Shown here in pieces: positions 1-7,822 of a stretch of DNA of 64,000 nt. A program made the position numbers and the translations under genes. This stretch comes from CBDFLS01 sp965249185 (lineage in GTDB: Bacteria > Chloroflexota > Dehalococcoidia > Lucifugimonadales > Australimonadaceae), in assembly GCA_965249185.1 (NCBI GenBank), contig CBDFLS010000001.1, positions 186,001-250,000 on the forward strand, read 5' to 3'. The stretch's first letter is position 1. The number at the start of each line of letters is the position of its first letter. The notes under the pieces are model-generated. The model saw only the letters and a list, made by a program, of their open reading frames with translations. It made no database searches and was not told where the DNA came from.

Positions 1-1
1 C

Positions 2-700
2 AAGAACTTCCTGGTGGCCATGCCCGACGCCGAGATGGACTCCACCATAGACGGCATGATGGGCTCCATCTTCGGAGCGGCGGGCCAGCGGTGCCTGGCC
101 GGCTCGGTGGTGGTGCCGGTCGGCGACGCCTACGGGCCCGTCCGGGACCGGCTGGTGGCCGGCGCCCAGAGCCTGAAGCTGGGCAACGGGCTGGACGAGT
201 CGGTGGAGATGGGCCCGGTCATCTCGCAGCGGCACATGGAGCGGGTCCTCGGCTACGTGGAGAAGGGGCTTCAGGAGAGCGCCAAGCTCATCGCCGACCG
301 CCGGACCGCCCGGCGGGACGAGGAGCTGGCCGGCTACTTCGTGGGGCCCTGTGTTTTCGACGAGGTGGGTCCTGAGATGACCATCGCCCGCGAGGAGATA
401 TTCGGGCCGGTGGCATCCCTGATTCGCGCGGGGAGCCTGGACGAGGCCATCGAGCTTATCAGTGCCCTCCCCTTCGGCAACGCCGCGTCCATCTTCACCG
501 CCAGCGGCAAGTCGGCCCGCGAGTTCAAGCACCGGGTGCCCTGCGGCAACGTGGGCATCAACGTCGGTGTCGCCGCGCCCATGGCTTTCTTCCCCTTCGG
601 CGGCATGAAAGACTCCTTCTTCGGCACCCTGCATCCCCAAGGCAGGGAGAGCATCGATTTCTTCACCGACCGCAAGGTGGTAATCAGCCGCTGGTTCTAG
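2..700 (+). CDS. mmsA: CoA-acylating methylmalonate-semialdehyde dehydrogenase, C-terminal part
   Basis: The gene enters from the left edge, so only the last 232 residues are seen; the reading frame is open from base 2. The protein belongs to the aldehyde dehydrogenase superfamily. The segment GAAGQRCLAGS carries the catalytic cysteine in the context typical of methylmalonate-semialdehyde dehydrogenases, and the REEIFGPVASL and FPFGGMKDSFFG blocks are the usual C-terminal motifs of the family. Known family members oxidise methylmalonate or malonate semialdehyde to propionyl-CoA or acetyl-CoA in valine, inositol or beta-alanine catabolism. The substrate cannot be fixed from this fragment. It ends 101 bases before the isocitrate dehydrogenase start, and a promoter lies in that gap, so it is probably a separate transcription unit. 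Confidence 0.85.
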   Translation, partial: KNFLVAMPDAEMDSTIDGMMGSIFGAAGQRCLAGSVVVPVGDAYGPVRDRLVAGAQSLKLGNGLDESVEMGPVISQRHMERVLGYVEKGLQESAKLIADRRTARRDEELAGYFVGPCVFDEVGPEMTIAREEIFGPVASLIRAGSLDEAIELISALPFGNAASIFTASGKSAREFKHRVPCGNVGINVGVAAPMAFFPFGGMKDSFFGTLHPQGRESIDFFTDRKVVISRWF

Positions 701-723
701 CGGACGAGATGCGCTGGGCCGCC

Positions 724-752
724 TTGCCCGCCTAGGGGCAGGCAACTATAAT
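724..752 (+). promoter_or_regulatory. Sigma-70-type promoter for the icd-mdh genes
   Basis: A TTGCCC -35 element (724-729) and a perfect TATAAT -10 element (747-752) are separated by 17 bases. The -10 box overlaps an upstream in-frame ATG at 751, which argues against that ATG as the start of the isocitrate dehydrogenase gene and supports the GTG at 802. Confidence 0.7.
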
Positions 753-801
753 GGCGCGGCCCTTCATCCGACCGCGCCCTCGTCTTAAGAAAGGAGCCCT
801 C

Positions 802-2007
802 GTGGCAGACCCGAGTGTGATAGAGGCGGCGAAGCAGCACTTCGGCCATGTGCTGGAGGAGCAGCTCGCCCGTGTGGACCGCCTGAAGAAGGGGGGGGAG
901 TTCACCGATTTCTCCAAGCTCTCGCCCGTCGTCGTCGGCATCATCGGCGGCGACGGCATCGGCCCCACCATCTCGGCGGAGGCCCAGCGAGTGCTGGAGC
1001 ACCTGCTGGAGCCTGAGGTGGCGGCGGGCAAAGTCCGGTTCAAGGTCATCGAGGGGCTGACCATAGAGAACCGGGCCGCGAAGCTGCAGTCCATCCCCGA
1101 CGACGTGATGAAAGAGATCGAGACCTGCCACGTGACGCTCAAGGGCCCGACCCACACGCCCGAGCAGGGCGACCCGTGGCCCAACATCGAGAGCGCCAAC
1201 GTGGGCATGCGCAAGGCCCTGGACCTCTTCGCCAACGTCCGGCCCGTGCGTATCCCCGCCCTGGGCATCGACTGGACCTTCTTCCGCGAGAACACTGAGG
1301 ACCTCTACGCCGTGGGAAGCCAGGGCATCAACGTGACGCCCGACCTGGCCGTGGACTTTCGGATCATCACCACCCAGGGCTCCCGACGGATCATTGAGGC
1401 GGCCTTCGCCCACGCCCGGCGCACCGGCAAGAAGCGGGTGACGGTGGTCACCAAGGCCAACGTGGTCAAGACCACCGACGGCAAGTTCCTGGACGTGGCC
1501 AAGGAGGTGGCCGGTGGCTATCCCGACCTGGAGTGGGACGCCTGGTACATCGATATCATGACGGCCAAGCTGCTCGACCCCAAGCGCCGCGCCGACTTCC
1601 AGGTGCTGGCCCTGCCCAACCTCTACGGCGACATCCTGACCGATGAGGCCGCCGAGATCCAGGGCGGCGTGGGCACCGCCGGGGCCGCTAATATCGGCAC
1701 CAAGTACGCCATGTTCGAGGCGATCCACGGCAGCGCGCCCCGCATGGTCAACGAGGGCCGGGCCCAGTACGCCGACCCCAGCTCCATGGTCAGGGCCAGC
1801 GCCATGCTCATGGAGCACATCGGCTTTCCGGAGCTGGGCGCTAAGCTGAACATGGCCCTGGACGTCTGCGGGCAGTACGAGCGCAAGGTGGTCATGACGG
1901 GCCGGAGCAACGGCGCCACCGCCCAGGAGCTCGGCGACTATGTGATGGCGACGGTGAAGGACTCCAAACTGGCCAGCCGTTGGGAGAGCCACCTTCGGGC
2001 GGTCTAA
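802..2007 (+). CDS. icd: Isocitrate dehydrogenase (isocitrate/isopropylmalate dehydrogenase family)
   Basis: The 401-residue protein is predicted to convert isocitrate to 2-oxoglutarate in the TCA cycle. It has the family N-terminal fold around GDGIGP, the substrate-binding block with NVRPVR and FRENTEDLYA, and the metal/cofactor region NLYGDILTDEAAEIQGG followed by EAIHGSAP. The TEDLYA form of the FREN motif fits isocitrate rather than isopropylmalate dehydrogenases. NAD versus NADP use is not resolved. The GTG at 802 was chosen as start because AAGGAG lies five bases upstream and the earlier in-frame ATG falls inside the promoter -10 box. Malate dehydrogenase follows 24 bases downstream, so the two are probably co-transcribed. 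Confidence 0.9.
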   Translation: MADPSVIEAAKQHFGHVLEEQLARVDRLKKGGEFTDFSKLSPVVVGIIGGDGIGPTISAEAQRVLEHLLEPEVAAGKVRFKVIEGLTIENRAAKLQSIPDDVMKEIETCHVTLKGPTHTPEQGDPWPNIESANVGMRKALDLFANVRPVRIPALGIDWTFFRENTEDLYAVGSQGINVTPDLAVDFRIITTQGSRRIIEAAFAHARRTGKKRVTVVTKANVVKTTDGKFLDVAKEVAGGYPDLEWDAWYIDIMTAKLLDPKRRADFQVLALPNLYGDILTDEAAEIQGGVGTAGAANIGTKYAMFEAIHGSAPRMVNEGRAQYADPSSMVRASAMLMEHIGFPELGAKLNMALDVCGQYERKVVMTGRSNGATAQELGDYVMATVKDSKLASRWESHLRAV

Positions 2008-2031
2008 CACGAGAGCGGGAGTTCAGCAGCT

Positions 2032-2961
2032 ATGAGAAAAAAGGTCACGGTCGTGGGCGCCGGCAACGTGGGCGCCACCACGGCACAGCGTCTCTTCGAG
2101 CGCGGTTACATGGACCTCGTCCTGGTGGACGTGGTGGAGGGGCTGCCCCAGGGCAAGGCCCTGGACCTGCTGGAATCGGGCCCCGTCCTGGGGGTGGACG
2201 CCGGCATCACCGGCTCCAACAGCTACGATGAGACCGCCGGCTCCGACCTGGTGGTTATCACCGCGGGCATCGCCCGCAAGCCGGGCGTGAGCCGGGACGA
2301 CCTCCTCTTCACCAACATGAAGATCATGGGCGATGTGGTGCGGCAGGTGACGGCCCACTCGCCCGAAGCCATCCTCGTGGTCGTCTCCAACCCCCTGGAC
2401 GCCATGGTGCAGCACGCCTACCAGGTCAGCGGCTTCCCCAAGAACCGCGTGCTCGGCATGGCGGGAGTGCTGGACACGGCCCGTTTCCGGACGTTCCTGG
2501 CCCAGGAGATGGGCGTATCGGTCAGGGATGTTCAGGCCTACGTGCTCGGGGGCCACGGCGACCAGATGGTCCCCTTGACCCACTACACCACCGTCGGCGG
2601 CGTACCCATCAGCCAGCTTCTAGACGCGGCGACGCTGGAGGCCGTCGTGAAGCGCACCCAGGGCGGCGGCGGCGAGATCGTGGCCCTGCTCAAGACGGCC
2701 AGCGCTTACTACGCGCCCTCGGCGGCCATCGCCGAGATGGTCGACGCCATCCTGCTCGACCAGAAACGCCTGCTCCCCTGCGCCGCTCTTCTGGAGGGCG
2801 AGTACGGCATCAGCGGCATCTATATGGGCGTCCCCGCCGTTCTGGGGGCCGGTGGCGTGGAGCGGGTGGTGGAACTGGAGCTGACGGACCGCGAGCGGGA
2901 GCTGCTCAAGGGCTCGGCCGAGGCGGTGCGGGAGCTCGTGGACACCATGGCCGCCGCATGA
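2032..2961 (+). CDS. mdh: Malate dehydrogenase, LDH-like type
   Basis: A 309-residue NAD-dependent malate dehydrogenase of the lactate/malate dehydrogenase superfamily. The N-terminal Rossmann motif GAGNVGATTA is followed by an acidic LVDVVEG segment that would bind the adenosine ribose of NAD. The substrate loop contains TAGIARKPGVSRDDLL, and the Arg pair fits malate rather than lactate. The catalytic His is in LGGHGDQMVP, and the SNPLDAM and DTARFR segments are typical. Length matches the family (about 310). It closes the small TCA block begun by icd; sdhABE lies about 6 kb away on the other strand. Confidence 0.93.
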   Translation: MRKKVTVVGAGNVGATTAQRLFERGYMDLVLVDVVEGLPQGKALDLLESGPVLGVDAGITGSNSYDETAGSDLVVITAGIARKPGVSRDDLLFTNMKIMGDVVRQVTAHSPEAILVVVSNPLDAMVQHAYQVSGFPKNRVLGMAGVLDTARFRTFLAQEMGVSVRDVQAYVLGGHGDQMVPLTHYTTVGGVPISQLLDAATLEAVVKRTQGGGGEIVALLKTASAYYAPSAAIAEMVDAILLDQKRLLPCAALLEGEYGISGIYMGVPAVLGAGGVERVVELELTDRERELLKGSAEAVRELVDTMAAA

Positions 2962-2998
2962 GGCATCGGACGCCCGGTCCCGCTTCTCGTCGCGTTCG

Positions 2999-3619
2999 AT
3001 GAGCGCCCCGCAGCCCGCCGACAGCCCCGAGACACCGGTCCCCTTCACCGACGTGGTGCTGCTGCTCTACCTGGACGAGCTGCCCCAGCACCAGGACACC
3101 GCCGCCGAGCCCCACTACGAAGCCGAATCGCTGCGCCGGGCCGCCACCGGCGCCTTCGCCCTCGGGTGCGCCGCGGGCATCGAGCATCCCTATCTGGTCA
3201 AGCCCATCCTGGAGCAGACCCATGCGGGCGAGTCCGACGCTATCGTGGCGGAGTGCACGGGCACACTGACCGAGCAGGTGGCCCACGCACGGCAAGCCAG
3301 CACCCCACTTGAGCCGTCCCTCTTCCTGGAACCCCTCCTGGAGGGCATGGTTGAGGAGCCTCACGTGCCATCGGATGCCGCCTGCCACATTCTGAGCATT
3401 GGCTTCGAGTACGGCTGCATCCTGGCAGTGGTGGAGCCACGGGCGGCCAGGCTTGTCCGCAACGGCTTCAACCGTCGCCAGGCCGAGACGCTGCGCGCGC
3501 TCGAGGCGGGTGAGAGCGCTGTGGCGCCCCTGGGCCTGGACCCCCATCAGCCCATCCAGCAGGCGGCCCGCGAGCTGGTGGCGGCCTACCGAAAAGACAT
3601 CGGGTTTGGCATCGAGTGA
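2999..3619 (+). CDS. Hypothetical protein, 206 residues
   Basis: I do not recognise this family. The protein is acidic and rich in Ala, Glu and Pro, with no signal peptide, membrane segment or obvious catalytic motif. It contains scattered Cys residues (GCAAG, VAECTG, AACHIL, YGCIL) that do not form a zinc-finger spacing. The ATG at 2999 lies 37 bases after mdh, in the same orientation, so it may be the last gene of the icd-mdh unit. Codon use is high-GC like its neighbours and the frame is long, which supports a real gene. The C-terminal half is probably helical by composition. Function is unknown. Confidence 0.6.
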   Translation: MSAPQPADSPETPVPFTDVVLLLYLDELPQHQDTAAEPHYEAESLRRAATGAFALGCAAGIEHPYLVKPILEQTHAGESDAIVAECTGTLTEQVAHARQASTPLEPSLFLEPLLEGMVEEPHVPSDAACHILSIGFEYGCILAVVEPRAARLVRNGFNRRQAETLRALEAGESAVAPLGLDPHQPIQQAARELVAAYRKDIGFGIE

Positions 3620-3645
3620 GCCCATCGCAGCTTGCGCCTGAGGGC

Positions 3646-3674
3646 TTGAAATAGCGGTATGGCAGGCGTAGGCT
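3646..3674 (+). promoter_or_regulatory. Weak promoter candidate before the reductase-like cassette
   Basis: TTGAAA (3646-3651) is followed after 17 bases by TAGGCT (3669-3674), a poor -10 match, in the 131-base gap upstream of the GrdB-like gene. The -35 is good and the -10 weak, so this is only a candidate start point for the three-gene cassette. Confidence 0.3.
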
Positions 3675-3750
3675 ATCGTTGTCAGAATCGGTTTCGGCGC
3701 GGCAATTGTCGCCGGCTCCGCCAAGGAGCTGAGCACCCAAGAGGTGAGCG

Positions 3751-5058
3751 ATGGCTAAGAAGCTTCGGGTGGTCCACTTCCTGAACCAGTTTTTCGCGGG
3801 CCTCGGCGGTGAGGAGAAGGCGAACATCGGATTGCAGGTCATGAGGGGCGCCGTGGGCCCGGGCCGTGCGCTCCAGGCGCAGTTCGGCGACCGAGCGGAG
3901 ATAGTGGGCACCATCGTCTCCGGCGACAACTATTTCGCCGAGAACACCGAGAAGGCGAGAGACGAGGCGCTGCACCACATCAAGGAGATGGCCCCCGACG
4001 TGGTGGTGGCAGGCCCCGCCTTCAACGCCGGCAGATACGGTGTGAACTGCGGCGAGGTCGCCAAGAGCGTCACTCAGCACCTGGGCATCCCGGGAGTCAC
4101 GGCCATGTACCCCGAGAACCCCGGAGTGCTGCTTCACCAGACCAGCACTTACATCCTCCCCACGAGCGATTCACCCGCTCAGATGGGTCAGGTGGTCGAC
4201 TCCCTCGCTAAGTTCGCCCTCAAGCTGGGCGCCGGCGAGCCGATAGGCCCGGCGGTCGAAGAGGGGTACATGCCCCGTGGCCACCGCGAGCTGGGCTTCC
4301 GGGACAAGCCGGGGTGGCAGCGCGCCGTGGAGATGTTGCTGGCCAAGCTGAACAACCAGCCCTTTACTACCGAGATCGGCATGCAGGTCCACGAGACAGT
4401 TGAGCCGGCGCCGCCCGTCACGGTCGCGGACTCCAGGCTGGCGGTGGTGGTCACCAGCGGCCTCTCGCCCAAGGGCAACCCGGACGGCTTCACCACCTTC
4501 AACGCCACCAAGTGGGCCAAATACCCCATCGAGGGGATCGCCACCATGAACGCGGGGGAATGGTTCTCGGTCCACGGCGGATACGACACCAGACACGTCA
4601 ACGAGAACCCCAATTTCTCCGTGCCGCTGGACGTGCTCAGAGAGCTGGAGGACCAGGGGGCCTTCAAGTCGCTGAGCGACAGCTTCTACTCCACCACGGG
4701 CGTGGGGACTCCCGACGCCTCCTCGAAACGGATAGGCGAGGAAATGGCCCAGGAGATGCTGAAGGAGGGTGTGAACGCCGCTCTCATGGTCAGCACCTGA
4801 GGGACCTGCACTCGCAGCGGGTCTGCGATATCCCACGAACTCAACCGGGTCGGCATCCCCGTCGCGCTCATCGGCTCCATGGTGCCGGTGGCGCTGCAGA
4901 AGGGCGTCGGCCGCGTGGTGACGGGCGTACGGATCGAGCACACGATGGGCGACCCTGCCCTGCCCGCGGAGAGCGACCGGAAGCTACGGAAGGAGATCGT
5001 CACTCGGGCGCTCAGGGCGCTTGAGACCGATGTGAAGGAGCCGACGCTCTTCTCCTAA
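3751..5058 (+). CDS. GrdB-like reductase component B subunit, probable selenoprotein (UGA = Sec350)
   Basis: The frame runs 349 codons to a TGA at 4798-4800, continues open for 85 codons in the same frame, and ends at TAA 5056-5058. Both parts look like GrdB, the selenocysteine subunit of glycine/sarcosine/betaine reductase. The first part has FFAGLGGEEKA, GAVGPG, SGDNYFAEN, AGPAFNAGRYG, YPENPGV, SPKGNPDG and HGGYD. The part after the UGA has GTCTR, then VPVAL, MGDPALP and a DRKLRKEIV tail. In GrdB the selenocysteine sits in a U-x-x-C context followed by a second Cys. Here UGTC is kept, but the following TRCG is TRSG. The total of 435 residues with Sec at 350 fits GrdB as I know it. An AGAGGTGAG ribosome site precedes the ATG. 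Two GrdE-like genes follow 39 bases on. The substrate is unknown, because component B variants differ in substrate. The alternative is a nonsense-mutated pseudogene. Confidence 0.82.
4798..4834 (+). promoter_or_regulatory. UGA codon with candidate bacterial SECIS hairpin
   Basis: Directly after the in-frame TGA, bases 4803-4809 (GACCTGC) can pair with 4817-4823 (GCGGGTC), giving a 7-bp stem with one U-G pair and a 7-base loop. An alternative outer pairing is GGGA 4801-4804 with TCCC 4831-4834. Bacterial SECIS elements are hairpins inside the coding region just 3' of the UGA, so position and size fit. The loop sequence does not closely match the E. coli fdhF consensus, so the exact fold is uncertain. 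Confidence 0.5.
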
Positions 5059-5097
5059 ACGCCTGCCATCCTCCAACGCTCCATCAAGGAGAGGCCA

Positions 5098-6396
5098 ATG
5101 CCCTTCGAGTTTGGGACTTTTCCGGTGAGAGACGCCGTTTTCGACAGCGTCACCCGCTTGGACGGCGATGTGCTGCACATCAACCACGACGAGCTCGCCT
5201 CCGTTATCCTGGAAGACCCGAAAATCAAGCAAGTCACGGTGGAGATCGTGAAGCCGGGGGAGAACGCCCGCATCATCCACGTGCGTGATGTGCTGGAGCC
5301 TCGAATCAAGGTTGACGGCCCCGGCTGTGTCTTTCCCGGGGTCATGGGCGGCACGGAGCCGGTGGGCAGAGGCACAACCTTCCGGCTGGGCGGCCTGACG
5401 CTCATGGAGTCGGCCCAGATGCCCCAAGCGGTCATCGGCCTCCGCGGTACATCCCGGGACACCGTCCTGGACATGACGGGGCCCGGCGCGCTGAGCCCCT
5501 TCACCGAGACGATCAACGTGGTGCCGTGCATGGAGGTGGACGAGGAGCTCAGCGACCTGGAGTTCGAGAGCACCATCAGGCGCTCCGGCATACGGGCGGC
5601 GGCCTATCTGGCGGAGGTCACCAAGGGCCTGACGCCACCCCAGCTCGAGGTCTTCGATTTCGAGCGGACCGACCCGTCGCTGCCCGACGTGGTGTACATC
5701 CACCAGATCTCCGGCGTTGGCCGCGGGTCTGCCCAGGGTGTGGACTTCTACGGACTGCGGCTGGGCGAAATCCTGCCCACCTTCGTCCACGCCACCGAGT
5801 TCCTGGACGGCGCGCTCGTCTCCGACGCCATAGGCTCCAGTGCCGTCAAGGCCCCCACCTGGGAGATACAGAACAACCCCATCATCCTGGACCTGCTCCG
5901 CCGCCATGGCAAGGACGTGAACTTCCTGGGCGTTATCCTGATGCGCATCCGTTTCACCACGCACCCGGAGAAGGAGATGGTCTCCGCTCAGGCCGCCAAC
6001 CTGGCCAGGCAGCTCGGAGCCAAGGGCGCCATCGTCACCTGGCCCGGCGGGGGCAACATGTTCATCGAGACGATGCTCACCGCCCAGGAGTGCGAGAAGC
6101 GGGGGATCAAGGCCGTGCTCATGACCTACGAGCACGGCGGCAAGACCGGCGACGAGCCGCCCCTCCTCTACATGTCGCCCCAGGTGGACGCCATCGTGAG
6201 CACCGGCAGCCTCGACAGGCCCGTCAGCCTGCCCAGCGTGGAGCGCGTCGTGGGCGGAGACGTTGTGCTGATCAATCCCGAGACGGCCGAGCCCCCTCGC
6301 CCAGCCAAGGGCCCCATAGAGCTGGACTGGTACCTGCCTATGTACGCGGCGGTGGACCACTACGGCCTGACGAAGCAGAGCTGCATCGAATACTGA
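5098..6396 (+). CDS. GrdE-like glycine/sarcosine/betaine reductase component B subunit, copy 1
   Basis: This 432-residue protein belongs to the GrdE/GrdG/GrdI family, the partner of GrdB in component B. Diagnostic blocks are DMTGPGALSPF (about 125-135), YIHQISGVGRG, GLRLGEILPTF, IQNNPIILDLLRRHGKD (about 257-273), and TMLTAQECEKRGIKAV with YEHGGKTGDEPPL. Characterised GrdE proteins are proproteins cleaved at an internal Cys that becomes a pyruvoyl group. The only Cys residues here are at 77, 144, 332 and 429, and the stretch before QNNP (about 240-257) reads SDAIGSSAVKAPTW, so that Cys is absent. AAGGAGAGG lies just upstream of the ATG. It sits between the GrdB-like gene and its own paralogue, so all three are probably one operon. 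Confidence 0.85.
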   Translation: MPFEFGTFPVRDAVFDSVTRLDGDVLHINHDELASVILEDPKIKQVTVEIVKPGENARIIHVRDVLEPRIKVDGPGCVFPGVMGGTEPVGRGTTFRLGGLTLMESAQMPQAVIGLRGTSRDTVLDMTGPGALSPFTETINVVPCMEVDEELSDLEFESTIRRSGIRAAAYLAEVTKGLTPPQLEVFDFERTDPSLPDVVYIHQISGVGRGSAQGVDFYGLRLGEILPTFVHATEFLDGALVSDAIGSSAVKAPTWEIQNNPIILDLLRRHGKDVNFLGVILMRIRFTTHPEKEMVSAQAANLARQLGAKGAIVTWPGGGNMFIETMLTAQECEKRGIKAVLMTYEHGGKTGDEPPLLYMSPQVDAIVSTGSLDRPVSLPSVERVVGGDVVLINPETAEPPRPAKGPIELDWYLPMYAAVDHYGLTKQSCIEY

Positions 6397-6430
6397 TCCC
6401 TCTCCCCATCCTCTTTCACAGGCAGTTGCC

Positions 6431-7729
6431 ATGAGCTTGGAGCTGGGAACGTTTGAGGTGCGCGACGTTGTCTTGGACAGCGCCACCCGCCTGGAAGGCG
6501 ACGTGCTGCACATCGACCACGATGCGCTGGCCTCCCTCCTTCTGGAGGACGCAAGGGTGAAGGGCGCTACAGTGGAGATCGTAAAGCCCGGGGAGAGCGT
6601 GCGCATCATCCATCTGCGGGACACGGTGGAGCCTCGGGTGAAAGTGTCGGGCTCCGGGTGCGTGTTCCCCGGCATCCTGGGCGGCATGGAGCCCGTGGGC
6701 GACGGAAGGACGCACCGGCTGGCCGGGGTGACCGTCATGGAGTCGGCCCCGTTCCGGCGCGGCAAAGAGGTGCGGATGGGAACGGCCAGCGACAGCTTCC
6801 TGGACATGACGGGGCCCGGTGCGCTCAGCCCCTTCACGCAGACCACCAACGTAGTCCTGTGCATGGAGATGGACGAAGACCTCACCGACTTGGAGTTCGA
6901 GCACTCCATGCAGCGCGCGGGCTTTCGCGCGGCCAGCTATTTAGCCGAGGTCACCAGGGAGCTCACGCCGCCCCGGATCGAGACCTTCGACGTTGAGCGC
7001 AGGGACCCTTCGCTGCCGAACGTGGTGTACATCCACCAGGTCTACGGCGTTGGCCGCGGCGCCGCCATGGGCGTGGACTTCTACGGGCTGCGGCTGGGCG
7101 AGATCTTGCCTACCTTCGTCAACCCCACTGAGTTCCTGGACGGCGCCGTGGTCGCCGACGGATTCGGCGGCGGAGCCGTCAAGGCCACCACCTGGGCGGA
7201 GCAGAACAATCCCATCATCCTGGACCTGCTCCGCCGCCATGGCAAAGAAGTGAACTTCCTGGGTGTGGTGCTCATGCGGATCAGGTTCACCAATCATCCG
7301 GAGAAGGAGATGGTCTCCGCCCAGGCCGCCCAGCTCGCCAAGCAACTCAACGCTCAGGGCGCCATCGTCACCTGGCCGAGCGCGGGCAACATGTTCATCG
7401 AAACGATGCTCACCGCCCAGGAGTGCGAGAAGCGGGGAATCAAGGCCGTGCTCATGACCTACGAGCACGGCGGCAAGACCGGCGACGAGCCGCCCCTGCT
7501 CTACATGTCGCCCCAGGTGGACGCCATCGTCAGCACCGGCAGCCTCGACAGGCCAATCAGCGTGCCGGCGGTGGAGCGGGTGGTGGGCGGCGCCGATATA
7601 GCCATCAACCCGGAGACGGGTAAGGCGCCCAAGCCGGCCAAGGATGCCATGGAGCTCGAATGGTTCCTGCCCATGTACGCCACGGTGGACCACTACGGGT
7701 TCACCAAGCAGAGCTGCATCGAATACTGA
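6431..7729 (+). CDS. GrdE-like glycine/sarcosine/betaine reductase component B subunit, copy 2
   Basis: A second 432-residue GrdE-family protein, roughly three quarters identical by eye to the gene just upstream and sharing every family block, including MTGPGALSPF, GLRLGEILPTF, EQNNPIILDLLRRHGK and AQECEKRGIK. It ends with the same QSCIEY tail. The four Cys positions are the same as in copy 1, and there is no Cys (and no Ser) in the VADGFGGGAVKATTW stretch where a pyruvoyl precursor would be expected. The spacing to copy 1 is 34 bases, without a strong ribosome site. The C-terminal thirds of the two copies are nearly identical in DNA, unlike the N-terminal thirds. It could form a heteromer with copy 1 and the GrdB-like protein. 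Confidence 0.85.
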   Translation: MSLELGTFEVRDVVLDSATRLEGDVLHIDHDALASLLLEDARVKGATVEIVKPGESVRIIHLRDTVEPRVKVSGSGCVFPGILGGMEPVGDGRTHRLAGVTVMESAPFRRGKEVRMGTASDSFLDMTGPGALSPFTQTTNVVLCMEMDEDLTDLEFEHSMQRAGFRAASYLAEVTRELTPPRIETFDVERRDPSLPNVVYIHQVYGVGRGAAMGVDFYGLRLGEILPTFVNPTEFLDGAVVADGFGGGAVKATTWAEQNNPIILDLLRRHGKEVNFLGVVLMRIRFTNHPEKEMVSAQAAQLAKQLNAQGAIVTWPSAGNMFIETMLTAQECEKRGIKAVLMTYEHGGKTGDEPPLLYMSPQVDAIVSTGSLDRPISVPAVERVVGGADIAINPETGKAPKPAKDAMELEWFLPMYATVDHYGFTKQSCIEY

Positions 7730-7767
7730 GCGCCTGGCCACTGGCTATTTTAGGCTAAACAGAGCCA

Positions 7768-7800
7768 AAAACGCCCCAGCCATTCCAGCCGGGGCGTTTT
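7768..7800. terminator. Bidirectional terminator between the GrdB/GrdE-like cassette and the sdh operon
   Basis: A 10-bp inverted repeat, AAAACGCCCC at 7768-7777 and its complement at 7791-7800, with a 13-base loop. The A-tract on one side and T-tract on the other make it work as an intrinsic terminator in both directions. It lies between two convergent transcription units. Confidence 0.85.
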
Positions 7801-7822
7801 GTTTCGTCGGAACGTAGGGTCG

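Noticed and set aside
751..801. ATG at 751 as the icd start
   Set aside because: It lies inside a TATAAT -10 box; the GTG at 802 has a well-spaced AAGGAG.
697..2010. 437-residue minus-strand frame over icd
   Set aside because: Antisense shadow of a conserved gene; His/Gly/Leu-rich translation without family motifs.
3751..4800. Stop codon at 4798 as the true end of the GrdB-like protein
   Set aside because: The frame after the UGA continues the GrdB family pattern to a normal length and stop, so recoding is more likely than truncation.
4984..6909. 641-residue minus-strand frame over the GrdE-like genes
   Set aside because: Antisense shadow in high-GC DNA; the plus-strand genes are clear.
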